Part shown: one piece after another, positions 1-11,373 of the stretch | Position numbering within the stretch: position 1 is the first letter of the stretch | How the letters are laid out: every line of letters begins with the position of its first letter | Source of the DNA: Choanephora cucurbitarum | Lineage: Eukaryota > Mucoromycota > Mucoromycetes > Mucorales > Choanephoraceae | DNA: 64,000 bases | Assembly: GCA_025331435.1 (NCBI GenBank) | Contig: JAIWNI010000041.1 | Location: 184,242 to 248,241, forward strand | Reading direction: 5' to 3' | Made by a program: the position numbers and the translations under genes | Notes under the pieces: model-generated | The model's database searches: none | Seen by the model: the letters and a program-made list of their open reading frames with translations, nothing else | What the model was told of the DNA's origin: nothing

Positions 1-848
1 TTACTCTCTTTTAGCTGCAATCTTCATCTAGACTTCACTCTTTTTTTTTTCCTCCTTGGCTTTGTTTTGTTGCAAAAATGCATAAATTCTTTGTTTCCTT
101 TTATTATGTCTTTTTTGGATCTATCTCTCGCATTTCTATCCCTTTCCTTGTCTTTTCTTTCTCTCTCTCGCTCTCGCTTTTGTCTTCTTGACTTACTGTG
201 TGAGCTCCTCCAAGATGATCTGATGCAAATCCTCTTCTCCAATCATCACTAATCCATTTTGTATAGCATCTTCAGGTAAATGATATCCTCATGCCACACC
301 TACAACTGATCCACAATCTTTTTTCTTCTTTTTTTTTTGGGTGGAAATACAAATACATCTTCAACAGCTGTGTTTTCTCCAGCTATCAGCATATCAGTCC
401 AATCAAGTCTACTTTAGTCCATTTGTTTGCAGCTCCTCTCTAACTCCATCTCTCACCTTGCTTCTCTGTCTATCTTCTGTGTCTCTTCTCTTGTCTCATT
501 GTCTACCCTCTGTCTGTACTTTACTGGCTTTTCTTCTACAGATAGTCAACCACCAGCCTCTATCGCTGACAATCGCTAACAATCCAAACTTCAACACTCA
601 GCATCCAATCTGGCATTGCATCTTAACCCTCTCGTCGGATTCCTTGTATCTACAGCACTTTGAGCGTATTCTCGTATTCAACTGTTCGCGTATATCTGTG
701 CATCATATTCTTTCCTTCTTGTTTTTTCTTTCTCCCAACTCCAACCAGCACACAGGCTTTCTTTCTCTTCATTTCATCCCTGTTTTTGCCGTAAGCCATC
801 TGACAGTGTTGAGCTGAATTGCTACCTAGTGTCTATCGTTTCCATCTT

Positions 849-938
849 CGTCTTCTTCCTTTTCTTCCTTTTCTTCCTTTTCTTCCTTTTCTTCCTTTTC
901 TTCCTTTTCTTCCTTTTCTTCCTTTTCTTCCTTTTCTT
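849..938 (+). repeat. 9-bp tandem repeat CTTCCTTTT
   Basis: About ten nearly perfect head-to-tail copies of CTTCCTTTT. Because the unit is a multiple of three it leaves an open frame reading Phe-Leu-Pro repeats, which I consider fortuitous. Confidence 0.9.
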
Positions 939-2154
939 TGGCTAGATATACACCCTGGTCCACTAAATGCAGGTTACATCGTCCAACCAACTCTGTCCAC
1001 AGCCAGCTAATCTCAAAAGTACATCCACTCTACTGACACCTTGAAAGAGTCTGTCCGTTTCCTTCTTCTTACCGAGAGCCTTTTGCGTCTTGTCGAAAGA
1101 GAAAAAATAAGAAGAAGAGGGAGAAGGGGGGGATATAAACTGCAGGCAGACAAATCTCGGTTTGCGCTTTCGATACAAGAGCCAATATTACTTGTCGTTA
1201 CTGTCACGACCCATGCCTTTCTTTGTGCATCACCGGGAAAGGCGTCTTGTTCAGAACCAGACTCTGCTCGAAACAGAATATAACGAACTTTGTTGCTTTT
1301 GGCTCGCTGATCAAAGAAAAAGAGAAAGCCAAGTCGGAATTCTGCCTTGCGTTCACTGTTTGTTTCAGGTTAAATTGGCGTATTTTTTTTTGCCATCCAT
1401 ATCATCGTTGTTGTTGCTGTTGTCGTTATCTTGAAAGACGGCTTTTTCATCCTTGAACTTGCTTTACTGAGGGCTCCAACTCTTGTGATAACGTGAAACG
1501 AATCGGAAGGTACAGTTTGCTATAAGAAAAATAAAGAAAGAAAGAAACCTCAAAGTGATCAGTCAGATCCAACACGAAAAGAAAAAAACAGACGGGGGAG
1601 GGAGAAACTACAAAGTCAGCAACTCAAATCTATTTGTTTGAAGCGGCCAAAGAGAATCCAATCTAAGCTACAAATAGCCTTGAAATGCTTAAGAGAATAC
1701 TTGAACAACTAAAAAAAAAGAGGTATTATGCCTTTCGACAGAGTCTTTGAATCAGCTGCAGTCTTTGTATAGCAAGAGAAGCACAGACCTTGCAACAAGT
1801 TTTGCATTTTTATTCCAGGCTTTTCTTTTCTTTTCCTTTGACAACGCTATTAGCGGCTTACAACTAAAAGGAAGCGTTCCAAGGATATCTAGCATCACTT
1901 GCAAAAAGAGACATCATACCGGTGTTTTCTTTTTCTTTCTGGTTTTAGTTTTGCCTGGTAATAAAGAACTGTTTATTGCTTTTGATTGCTTTGCATTCAT
2001 ATTGTCTTCTTTTTATCTTTTATTTTGTTTTAAGAGGAATTACCAACAATTACAGAATAATTTTGTTCAACAGATTAGATAGAATGTAATGTGAAATGAC
2101 TAGAGCTTTTATTGATATGAAATAAGAGAGAAGAGTTGCTTGGAGTAACAAGAA

Positions 2155-2157
<3 letters not shown>

Positions 2158-2184
<27 letters not shown>
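2158..2184 (+). repeat. (GA)n microsatellite
   Basis: Uninterrupted GA dinucleotide run of about 13 units inside a purine-rich stretch. Confidence 0.85.
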
Positions 2185-2185
<1 letters not shown>

Positions 2186-2397
2186 AGCAGATAGACATTG
2201 ATTTTTTCGTTGTTGTTTTTTGTTTTTTTTTGCTTGTGACAGAGAAGGAAGAGCAGAAAGAAGCCAGAGAAAAAGACCAGAGCAAAGACTAGGACAAGAA
2301 TAGGATAAAGACCAGAGCAAAGTCCAGAACAAATCGCAAAACAAAGCCCAGAACAAAGGCATAGAGAGTCAGCCAAGAAAAGACCTTAGTGTGAGCT

Positions 2398-2570
2398 GCC
2401 TCGAAAGTATGGGTCCTCCCTCCCCTGTTACCCTACCCCTAACGGGCCTACAAGTTAGGCTAAAGCCTACCTTCATGACCCAGAGTAGCTAGTAGCCTTT
2501 TGCCCGAAGCGTGGTACCCTGGCGGATGCCGCAGATACCGAAAGACAGAGAGGAAGACCCACGACTTTGA
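2398..2570. other. GC-rich island with stem potential
   Basis: A stretch clearly richer in G+C than its surroundings, with short self-complementary segments such as TTAGGCT pairing with AGCCTA two bases away, and GTAGCTAG next to TAGCC. No open frame of note. It could be a piece of a structured RNA or of a short interspersed element. I cannot assign a family. Confidence 0.3.
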
Positions 2571-3215
2571 GCATGCCAGACAGACCGATAGACAGATAGA
2601 CGAGCAGAGAGACGAGTAGAGAGATACTAGAGCTCGAGATCTATCGGGTGATTCGGATTTACGTTAGTTAGAATGGAGCTGATAGAGAAAGCATGATAAT
2701 CATACCAAAAGATAACATAAGAGACAAAGAAAAAAACTAGTTTAGTAGCTTGCTTGAGAGAAGAGAAAGACCAAGACAACGAGAGAGCACCATGACAAGT
2801 GAAGAAAGGAGATAGGGAGCGAAAGAGCTTTTTGTAGCGTCAGAGGTTATGTAGTAGTATAAGTGACTTTGTAGTTTGAATGAAACTAAAGAAAAGAGAA
2901 GAAGAAAAAAAGAAGAAGGCAGAAAGCGCGTTTTCCCTTTTAAACAAAACCAGAAAGATCAGCGCAATTTTTGCATCATGTCTGTTTTCTTTTTTATCCC
3001 TTTTCACATGCTTGCGTTTCAGCCTACAGAAAAAATTAAATGTCTACTGCTTTACCTTTCTCGAATTTCCCTGACATCTTGACAAATCCAACAAGATGAA
3101 AAATGAAGCAAAATAATGACTAGCGCATAGCTATAGGCTATCCCAGCTGCTGAACGAATGACATTGAAGATTAAAGAGAAGTTTGTGTGTCAAAGCGAAT
3201 TAAATCAATGTTTGC

Positions 3216-3800
3216 ATGAAAAAAAAAAAAAGTCAGCCAAGGGATTTGAGCGAAATCCTATGTCGGGCGTTTTCAACTGAATGTGACTACACAATTATAA
3301 GTTTATAAGTTAAACATGTTTATTTTTACATATCAAACTGCATGAATGATGGGTCATGATAACTAGTTAACGAGATGTGTCTGCTAGCGGTACAATCGGC
3401 CATGTCAGAGAAAATATTATCAATAAATAAGTCGTATTTTGCAGTACTTTAAATGCTATCATCCAGAAAAAACTTCAAGACATACAGAGAAAAGGTGAAT
3501 GTAAGCGAGTTTCAATGATTTTCATTACTATTCTTTGATAAACGTCGATCAAAAGCTCAGAATCTACATTTTTACTGTTTATGAAACATACTGTTCCATT
3601 AGCCTAAGAAGTAGAACCTTCGACATTCGTACAAGGGGCCTCTTCAAATCCAGAAATGACAAAGGTTTGTTGTTTAGTAGCCCTTATTTTTGCGAAGAGA
3701 AGAAAGTCAGAAGCAAAATACGACTCATCATTAATGACTTGGTTGATGTGAGCTTTGAGACTATGTGTATTAAATTTAGCAGTCACCAAAAAAGGGAAGA
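3216..3800 (-). pseudogene. Helentron endonuclease relic (3' end)
   Basis: On the minus strand, 3604-3789 encodes a peptide with SLKAHINQV, a DFLLF stretch and SGFEE. This aligns by eye with the start of the endonuclease/exonuclease/phosphatase (EEP) domain of the large Helentron at 31.0-31.6 kb (SLKAHLNQI, EFFLL, SGFEE). Downstream to about 3340 further EEP-like residues appear in broken frames. The region 3216-3300 matches 30925-31010, including TGAAAAAAAAAA followed by GTTTTCAAC and AATGTGA, so both relics appear to share the same 3' terminal sequence. The helicase and Rep parts are absent here, so this is a 3' fragment. The acidic residue expected after the DFLL segment is lost. It is an old, non-coding copy. 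Confidence 0.6.
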
Positions 3801-3840
3801 GTGGGAAATAAGTGTGATTTTTGTTTTATTTCTTTTTGTT

Positions 3841-3874
3841 TTGTCCTGTCATGTCACGTGATATGACAGGACAA
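3841..3874. promoter_or_regulatory. Perfect hairpin with CACGTG in loop
   Basis: Twelve-base arms (TTGTCCTGTCAT and ATGACAGGACAA) are perfectly complementary around a 10-base loop, GTCACGTGAT. The loop holds the palindromic E-box CACGTG, a site bound by bHLH factors in fungi. It lies about 65 bases upstream of the weak reading frame at 3938 and next to the Helentron relic. It could be a regulatory site, a transposon-end hairpin or chance. Confidence 0.45.
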
Positions 3875-3937
3875 TTTTTTACGGACAAAAGTAAAAGGGC
3901 TTCTCCTACTGAGAAAACGCCCTAAAAAGAGGGAGAG

Positions 3938-4177
3938 ATGCCAGAATCTAATTGGGTGGCTATCCTAGCCTTATCTACAGCTATAACCATAGATAATAGC
4001 AGTGTCTTGTGGCCATGTTTATCACTATGGCTTTATCTGGTTATTGCTCTGCTTGCTTCACTTGTCTTGGCCATCACTAACAGAAATATAGCATTCATGA
4101 TCAATCTTATGCTACCACTTTTATGTATCCATCAGATCAGTCTGCCTTGTTTCAATGCCAAGTTCAACCATGAGTAA
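3938..4177 (+). CDS. Possible small hydrophobic protein
   Basis: ATG-initiated frame of 79 residues with a long hydrophobic span (about residues 26-48) and a second (about 51-68), so a two-helix membrane peptide is possible. An AATAAA signal follows at 4276-4281. No recognisable domain or homologue by eye, no intron, and similar length frames occur by chance in this window. I give it low weight. It could simply be an unselected frame beside a transposon relic. Confidence 0.25.
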   Translation: MPESNWVAILALSTAITIDNSSVLWPCLSLWLYLVIALLASLVLAITNRNIAFMINLMLPLLCIHQISLPCFNAKFNHE

Positions 4178-4281
4178 AATGAGCCAAGACAAAACTGATC
4201 CATGTGAATATGTATGCTTAGCTAAGGTCTATTTGTGTTGTTTGTGCTGTTTGTGTTGTTTGTTGTCGCATTCACAATAAA

Positions 4282-7200
4282 ATGGGTGGTAACAAAAAGC
4301 ATTCAGTAAGCCCAAGCTAAATTTAGTACCTTCTTTCAAACCGACAATATCTCGAGAAAAATATGATGCGTGTAAAATAAGAGTCTGTAAGGCAGCCTTT
4401 TCCTTTTTTTTTCTTCTTCTTTTTTCGCTTTCTTTGCATGAAAATAAAGCATTCAGAAAAAAAAAAGCCTCCCAAGATTTCTCATGCAGTTACACAAACT
4501 ACCTTATTCGTGCCGTGATTATTCGAATCTCGAAAAGGGGCAGAATTTTTTTTTTTTGCTTTATTTTATTTTATTTCTTTCTTCTTCAGAACCAGCAAAG
4601 ACGGGACTAGAGAGGCTAAGGTCGAAAATGAAAGCAGAAAAGACAGCCACTTGATGATACGACACGCTACTGCTTGCTTTTACTCTTTCGAGCGTCTTGT
4701 TACGTTCTGTATGGTCGACCTTCAGCTTTCAGTTTTCAACTTTTCTCTCTCTCTCTCTCGCTCTCTCTCTTTTTTTTTGCAATCGTTTTTAACATGGATG
4801 CAAATATGGAATCTACTCACAGGGACCTTTGACTTATAGACGCTTACTATATCCAACTAAAGCCCAGCAAATAGAAGCAAATAGAAGCAAAAAGAAGCAA
4901 AAGAACAGTAGAAACACGATAGAGGAACGTCTTGTTTCTGTTTTGCAAACCTGAACCAACAACTACCCAGGTTAAATTGAACAGGTATCTCGCTGCAGAA
5001 TAGGCTGTAGCTACTGTTGACTTCGAAGGTAAGATAGATAAAAGAGGACAGAACAAGGTGACACATCGAACGTGGAAGGTTGGATATTGGATATTGGATA
5101 TTGGATATTGTTGGGAAAGAAGCAAACTACCAGGTAAAGGCAAGGAAACTCATGCAAGTGGGTTGGGATAGAGTGAGTATACAGATGTCTCGTGTGATGA
5201 CGATTGTTAGAGGTCTTTCAGTATTTGAGTTCAAAGGGATGGCGAACAGTCCTTGGATCTACGGCGTAGACTTGCTAGCATGAGATCTTCTCAGATAACA
5301 AGACACCTCTTCAGCAATATTGATATCGTGTCCGATTGCAACTTATTTTGCTGTCTCTTTTTGTTGTTGACAAGATGTATTCTTGATGACACAAGAGATG
5401 ATTGGAAAGAAAAAATAAACACTCGACCATGTTTGTCCCGTTGTCATGGGCTATCTTGATGAGACTTTGAAATGCGAGGTTTTACCTGTTGATTTTGGCT
5501 TTTGGATGTTTAGGGAACAGATCTGGAAATATCATATCTCGATGGAGTTGGGAGGACAAAGCTAGATTAGTGAGACCGATGTCATTATTCTGATATTCTC
5601 TTGTCGCCCTCGAAACACACCTTGGTTTAGCCTAGAAATCAGTCTCAGTAAGCACAGCATGCATACTATGCCAGCCTGATGCTCATGGAAGACAAGTGAG
5701 CAGATTGTTGTATGTTGTCTGATCTTCAAGCTCAAGGCAAAATGGACCAAACAAGATGGATATAGCTTTCAACCATCCTATACATTTCATTCCAGTTTAT
5801 TAACAGATTTTGGAGTCATATAAAACAAACAAAGAGTCTTTGGTTTTTGTCTATATTGCTGCCTTTATTTTAGGCACTATGTTGCTATTCATTTACAAAT
5901 TGAAATGCCATTTTATTTAAGCATCATTTTGTGGCTTAGGTCTTCTTAAAAAATTCAAATTTCAATCTTATAGACCTACTTAATTCATAGAGTAATGAGT
6001 CCTTATGATGAATTGTTATGTATACCATAGCTTCTTTTTGAGAAATTCCATACACTTGGAGAGCATATTTATCGTGAAAAGACCAGCCTTAAAAGAGAAT
6101 CCCAAAAATTGCCTTAGGAGTTGAACTTATATCTGGCTGTATTCACTTCTTTCTCTATCTCAAATAGAAACACTTGTTACGCCATGTTAGATGAATTAGC
6201 CTCTTATATCGAGAAGGTTTTGATATTACTGGCAGCTAAAGATACTACTAGATTTATTTGCTCGAGAGAGGAGTAAATGCTTAATATCTGCAATTCGAGG
6301 TTTTTACAAAAATTATATCATGGTTGCACAAACAACTCCCTTATTATCGTCTGATTTTTAGGATTGTTGCTTTTAATTTCTGTTAGAATTGCAAAGTGTT
6401 TCAACTTTTGTGATGGTCATTCTACTCAACACGCTCAACTCTCAACAAAAAGTAGCCAACGACGCGTAAATGATCAATCAACAAACTTTTTTTTTTGGTC
6501 TCGGATAATCTCACAACCAGCATACATATAGCAACAGTAAAAAAATGGCCAAAAAAAGTCCAAACAACATATGGCTCATTTGACCAAGAACAAGTCTTCA
6601 AGATCGCTGCGTAGAAAGGGAAGCTATACTCATACTGTCAGTTGAAAAAGCAAAACAAAGCAATATGGAAGCGAGTGGCTAGGCTATTCTTCGTCTCAAA
6701 AGCACACAAGGTAAGAAGTAATGCTTAATTAAGCATGGAATGGAATAAATAAAGTCAAAGTTGAAAAGCTTTTTTTTTTCTTTTGGGATTGAAGACATGG
6801 ACGAAGACAAGCATGTTATGGCAAGGAATATATGACATAGTATCGGCTAAAGAGAAAGTAAGAGGGAGAGGCAAATGTAAGGTAAGTTAGGTTTTCTTTC
6901 TGAGGCGACAATTATGATGTATGAGATAAAATGAAAGGTTGGATGGTGGCCATTGAAGACAAACTGAAGGATAGAAGAATGGTAAGTTATGAGTGTAGAT
7001 GGGTGGATCTAAGCTGTAGTGTTCATCTGTGAACAAGCACTTGATAGCTATACAAAGGAACCAAGAACAACTGAATAGGACCAAAGATGGATGATATGGC
7101 TTTATTGGATCATTTAGACCTTTCAAATCGTCCTAACGAAACTATGCTAAATCGTTTTGATATGCAAGAAGTACCATGCTATTATTGATAGTCATATTAT

Positions 7201-8270
7201 CTACAGTAGCATAGGCGTCTGACTCTTATTGCAATTCTCTAAATGAACAAAAAAAATGACAATGATTTTAATTAAAATCTACATTTATCAAAGCGTAATA
7301 ACGAATTTGGATTTGCGCTGAGTGTAAAAAATAAACAAATGGATATTGATTGTTGTCTAATCAGCAAAATTCTTCCCTTTTTTTAACCCAAATATACAGA
7401 AAGGATTCTCAAGTTAAATAGCTCAAGTGCAACAGTAATACTAGTACAATCATTCTTTGCGATAATATCAAAACATTTTGATAGGGCTTTGAGACCATTT
7501 ACCAAAAATTAAAGCACATCAGAACAATGAGATATAAAAAAAAGGGAGATAAAAGCCAACAGCCCCTAACAGAAAATGAAATGATAAAGCTGAATAGCTC
7601 AAAGCTTATGACAACATTGCGTAAGAGGAACTGTGTATAATAAAGATATAGAGGATGAGATAAGTTTAATGGCAAGACTATATTCTGACAAAGTAAATTT
7701 ACAATATTAAATACTAGCGAATAAATTTTTAGTGATCCCTGATTTCTCTGAACAATAGAAAGAATTCCTGCTTCTAGCCAAATTAGATTATCGCATAAAT
7801 AATAAGGAGATGTGATATTAATAGCAGTCTGATTCAATGCCTTGATAAGCCAGTGCTTCAATTATCTAGCATTTTGGATCCAAGAGAGAGATCAATATCT
7901 AGCAGTCTTGCTAAATGTAACATCAAGACTCGAGTGAAAACAGCCATTCTGTATTGCTGTGTTACTAGCCTATATGATTTATTCTAGAAGCCTTGATTTG
8001 AAAGCTACTTTGAACATTATTTGGCAAACCGCTTTCGAGCACAAAGGAATAAACGTGACAAAGACTTCGAGGTTGTATTTGATTCTCTCTTGATTGCATT
8101 CATGCATAGAAAGTCAATTTTCTTTTGATTGTACTTTATTACAGTCCAGGTAATGGTGACTGGTGATCATACTTCTTATGACCAAATAATAAGAGATGAC
8201 TTCAAAGAAATTGACAATGAAGTGAACAACACTAAAGAAGGAAATAGCATGTCAACAACATATCTCTTTG
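4282..8270. other. Intergenic, no gene recognised
   Basis: AT-rich sequence with scattered low-complexity tracts: CT repeats at 4740-4772, imprecise AGAAGCAAA-type repeats at 4862-4910 and a short heptamer repeat at 5088-5113. Open frames are short, without domains or splice-extended continuity that I can see. Confidence 0.5.
5088..5113 (+). repeat. Heptamer tandem repeat GGATATT
   Basis: Four consecutive copies of GGATATT. Short microsatellite of no evident function. Confidence 0.8.
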
Positions 8271-8279
8271 TTTGACTAA

Positions 8280-8287
8280 TATAAAAG
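8280..8287 (+). promoter_or_regulatory. TATA box of the KPVET-repeat gene
   Basis: TATAAAAG followed by a pyrimidine-rich leader (CTTCTTTTCGTCTTTGC). It sits about 70 bases upstream of the first in-frame ATG, a typical arrangement for a transcribed fungal gene. Confidence 0.6.
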
Positions 8288-8355
8288 AGAGCGCTTCTTT
8301 TCGTCTTTGCTTTTATCTTTATCTTTATACTTCAAATCATACTACAGTCTTAACT

Positions 8356-8806
8356 ATGCAAAATTGTACTACCATGGAAGCTCCCAGCACATCTATCAAG
8401 CAAACCGCTGCCAAAAATGACCCTGTTCCTGACTCAGTATTGGAATCCCTTATGTCCAAGATTCAGTCATTGTTGTCGTTCACTGAAGAGTAAGTAGAGT
8501 TAGTGTATTCTAGTACCTTTTCTAACCAACTCGCTTGTATGTAGTATCAGGAAGAAGCAAAGTGAAGGCCACCAAGTTGAAAGCAAGCCAGTTGAGACCA
8601 AGCCAGTTGAGACCAAGCCAGTTGAGACCAAGCCAGTTGAGACCAAGCCAGCTAAGACCAGACAAACCAGAACTAAGCAGTCTAAGAGCAAGAAGGATGT
8701 AAGTAAGCCAGTAGAACCTCCAGTTAGACGTGGTGCTGGCCAAAGACGTAAAGCTTTCAAGACAGACAAGTATGTCGATGATCTTACTGACAGCGATGAT
8801 GAATAA
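8356..8806 (+). CDS. Basic repeat protein, two exons (KPVET repeats)
   Basis: Two exons, 8356-8489 and 8545-8806, joined by a 55-base intron (GTAAGT donor, CTAAC branch-like site, TAG acceptor), give a 131-residue protein. Residues 24-44 look helical (DSVLESLMSKIQSLLSF). Residues 59-78 are four copies of KPVET, encoded by four near-identical 15-base units. Residues 79-117 are very Lys/Arg-rich, and the tail is acidic (DDLTDSDDE). Charge pattern and composition suggest a nuclear, nucleic-acid or chromatin associated protein, but this is inference and no family is recognised. The second ATG at 8374 has the stronger context (ACCATGG) and may be the true start, removing six residues. A TATA box at 8280 and AATAAA at 8906 frame the gene. 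Confidence 0.72.
8585..8649 (+). repeat. Coding 15-bp minisatellite
   Basis: Four tandem copies of AAGCCAGTTGAGACC inside exon 2, each encoding KPVET. The unit length is a multiple of three, so copy-number change would keep the frame. Confidence 0.85.
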
Positions 8807-8905
8807 GACCCTAAATTCTAAGCAAATCGTACCTGCCGATGCAATTCTAGCAATAGTAACTTGATAAGACTTTTCTACCAGTCTTATTTCTGAACCTTTA
8901 TTCAA

Positions 8906-8911
8906 AATAAA
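8906..8911 (+). terminator. AATAAA poly(A) signal
   Basis: First AATAAA after the stop codon at 8806, about 100 bases downstream, a plausible 3' end for the KPVET-repeat gene. Confidence 0.45.
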
Positions 8912-9819
8912 AAAATGGTTGTTGCAAAAGACTAAACACACTTGATACATCATGTTTAACACAAAACAATTTATATCCAATCTGATGTCTTTGAAGTTGT
9001 TGCTCAAGCATTATATACGTCTTGTCAAAAAAAAAAAAGAAACTATGAAGGATGCCATTTCGTGTTCAAAATGGTTGTCATTTCTGTTTTCCAATCCATC
9101 TTAAGGCTTATCTCAGCCAACTCTATTTTCGCTTATCTTTGAAAATATATATGCATATCTTAAGCACAATTACCATATTTTGGCACCACCATTTTTTGGC
9201 TCAACCAGTTTAACATAAAATCTGTAGTTCTTAGTTTTGAATATGATTCATGTACTAACTGATTTGAAAATAAGGGTTAATATATGAGATGCAGTAATAA
9301 TTGAATAAGTGTACTGATTAAAATGCTGATGATGAGATAGATAGAAAGCATAAAAGTAGAAAAGCGCTGGATAAAGAAAATAATAGAGTGAAAGAGTTAC
9401 CAAGAGAAGATTCAGACAAAATAACTTAGGCACAAACATATTTTTTGTTACATTCAAGAAATCAAGATACTATAATATGTGTTGTGAGCTAAAATATTTG
9501 ACAGATATTAAGTTGTATTACTTTTCTTGAATTGCATAATACTTTGTGCTCAACATATTCTATCGTATTAACTCTTGTCATTGGCTGTTATGGCCATTAA
9601 GAGGGAAACATAAGAGCAAAAAGCAAGCTGAGGAGCGATCGGATCGGTATTTGGCTCATTATCGACCCTTTCTTTTTTTTCTTTAGAATATCACACGGCC
9701 AACAGAATTCTGAAAGCTTACTTGGATCCTAATCCTGATTTCACAGAAAACAGAGCCTTTCTTTAAGGAAGATAGTCCAACAGGTGTAGTTTCTTTACTA
9801 CTTCTATTTCTATCTTTTT

Positions 9820-9881
<62 letters not shown>

Positions 9882-10690
9882 CGTATATAGTGAATGTCTA
9901 CACGTCTTGGCGCTTTCTTCTAACCCCAGTTTTACTCTCACTTTCCTTTTTTGGAAGCCATTGATCACATTCAACCTGTATTCCTTTACTATTAACCACT
10001 CTTTAAGCTTGACTTTTCGTGTGTATTCTGACACTGTCTTCGAGAAATAGTTGTTTACAAGGCGGCTTTCATGGTTTACTTTCTGTTCTTTTTTTTTCAC
10101 CCTTCCTTTCTGTTTCTTTTTAGGTTGAGAAAAAAAGGGTGATGTTATACAAAACCTTATTTTAACCAAAAATTGTATTTTCCCTCTTTAATATTTTTCT
10201 TATTAACCAAGATCGAAAAGTAGTACGTATCCTACTTTTGCTTCTCTACAAGCACAGTCAAGACGCCAAGAAGATAGAAGCCTTGCATGAGTTGGAAAGT
10301 GAAAGAAGAAAGTAATAAAGATGAGCCTTTAGAAGCTTATTTTTTTTTAAACAATAAAGAGGGGGTAAAAATCATGCTCTTTTACTGACTTTGAAATCTG
10401 ATTTTATCATTCTTACTAAAAAGTAAAGTGCTAGACAACAAGAAGGACGCGGATGATGTTGATCACTATGGGCACCAAAAAAAAAAAAGAGATTGTTATG
10501 ACAACACGTCATTTTGCGAACCAATCAACGGACAAAGAAGATATTGATGAGAAAATAGAGAGATAGAGAAGACAGAGAAAAAAAAAAGAGGCAAGAAAAA
10601 GACAAGGGTTGATAGATCGAGCAAGAGAGAAAGAACTTTTGTTTACGCAACAACCATGCAAATCGATCAAAAATTACTTGCATCTCTTTA
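8912..10690. other. Intergenic, no gene recognised
   Basis: AT-rich DNA with a long CT microsatellite. No open frame here has domain content. The pyrimidine tract near the end (10681-10735) belongs to the leader of the next gene. Confidence 0.5.
9823..9875 (+). repeat. (CT)n microsatellite
   Basis: Roughly 24 CT units almost without interruption. An antisense frame through it encodes Arg-Glu repeats and is not a gene. Confidence 0.9.
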
Positions 10691-10749
10691 TTAACTTTTT
10701 TCTCTTTCTTTCACTTTTCTCTCACTCAAATTATTTAAATTTATTTACC

Positions 10750-11373
10750 ATGGAACCTTTCCGACGAATGAATTTTCTCAGTCGTATTATCAATATCAGC
10801 AGCAGTAAACTCAGGGCTACCCAAAGAAAAGGGTTCCCTCTTTCCAAAAAACTGTTTGTTGAGAAATGCATCAAGAATGCACAGAGAGAACACAGACGGC
10901 ACTCTGCTATCATGACTGCTGCCGCTGCCGCTGCTACTGCCCCCTCTCCTCCTGCTGAGCCGCGCCTCTACACACCTCCTCCTATGCGCAGGAACCCATC
11001 GCTCTCGCCTTTGCCTATGCCACTGATGGCATTTGGACCTCTTCCTGTTGGCGCCGGTACCAACGCAACGGTGACCACTGACACCGCCACCACCACCACC
11101 ACAGTCGAGCGTGTGTCAAGGACACCAGCTAGTGTTCGCACCACTACCACCATCACCATCGTCACCAAGGTGACTACAACCGTTACCTTTTGCGTTGCCC
11201 CTGGTGATATCAGGAGTGTGTACACCACCGCCACCACCACCACCACTACCACCGCGACAGATGCGACCACTGTCACAAGACACATCCCTGTTGCTCCTGT
11301 CCCAAGCATACTGGGCAAAAGAAAGAGAGATGACAACGATGAAAGTGACAGAAGTCGTTTTAGACGATTTTAA
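10750..11373 (+). CDS. Thr-rich protein with C-terminal nuclear-type signal
   Basis: 207 residues from the ATG at 10750, chosen because of its good context (TTACCATGG) and because a pyrimidine-rich leader (10695-10735) lies directly upstream. The same frame is open further upstream but only from a non-ATG codon inside that leader. The N-terminus (1-50) is basic, residues 57-64 are an Ala run, 65-100 is Pro-rich, and 104-177 is dominated by Thr with Val/Ala. The last 20 residues (LGKRKRDDNDES, then Arg/Phe) resemble a nuclear localisation signal. Most of the chain is predicted to be disordered or of low complexity. No known domain is seen, and I assign no function. Higher GC than the flanks and consistent Thr/Ala codon use support coding. 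The antisense frame at 10968-11336 is a shadow. AATAAA follows at 12045. Confidence 0.68.
   Translation: MEPFRRMNFLSRIINISSSKLRATQRKGFPLSKKLFVEKCIKNAQREHRRHSAIMTAAAAAATAPSPPAEPRLYTPPPMRRNPSLSPLPMPLMAFGPLPVGAGTNATVTTDTATTTTTVERVSRTPASVRTTTTITIVTKVTTTVTFCVAPGDIRSVYTTATTTTTTTATDATTVTRHIPVAPVPSILGKRKRDDNDESDRSRFRRF

Larger units (their letters stand above)
1..3200. other. Low-complexity intergenic region
   Basis: The plus strand is strongly pyrimidine-rich up to about 1 kb and purine-rich from about 2.1 to 2.9 kb. Open frames here (for example 341-817 and 1041-1283) mostly reflect this skew: they are Leu/Ser/Phe-rich or Lys/Arg/Glu-rich and lack recognisable domains. I see no convincing gene. 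Embedded are a 9-bp tandem repeat, a GA microsatellite and a short GC-rich island, listed separately. Confidence 0.5.

Noticed and set aside
8522..9007. 161-codon minus-strand frame with LNWLG repeats
   Set aside because: Antisense of the KPVET minisatellite exon. The repeats simply mirror the 15-bp units.
10968..11336. 122-codon minus-strand frame, Val-rich
   Set aside because: Exact antisense of the Thr codon runs in the gene at 10750-11373.
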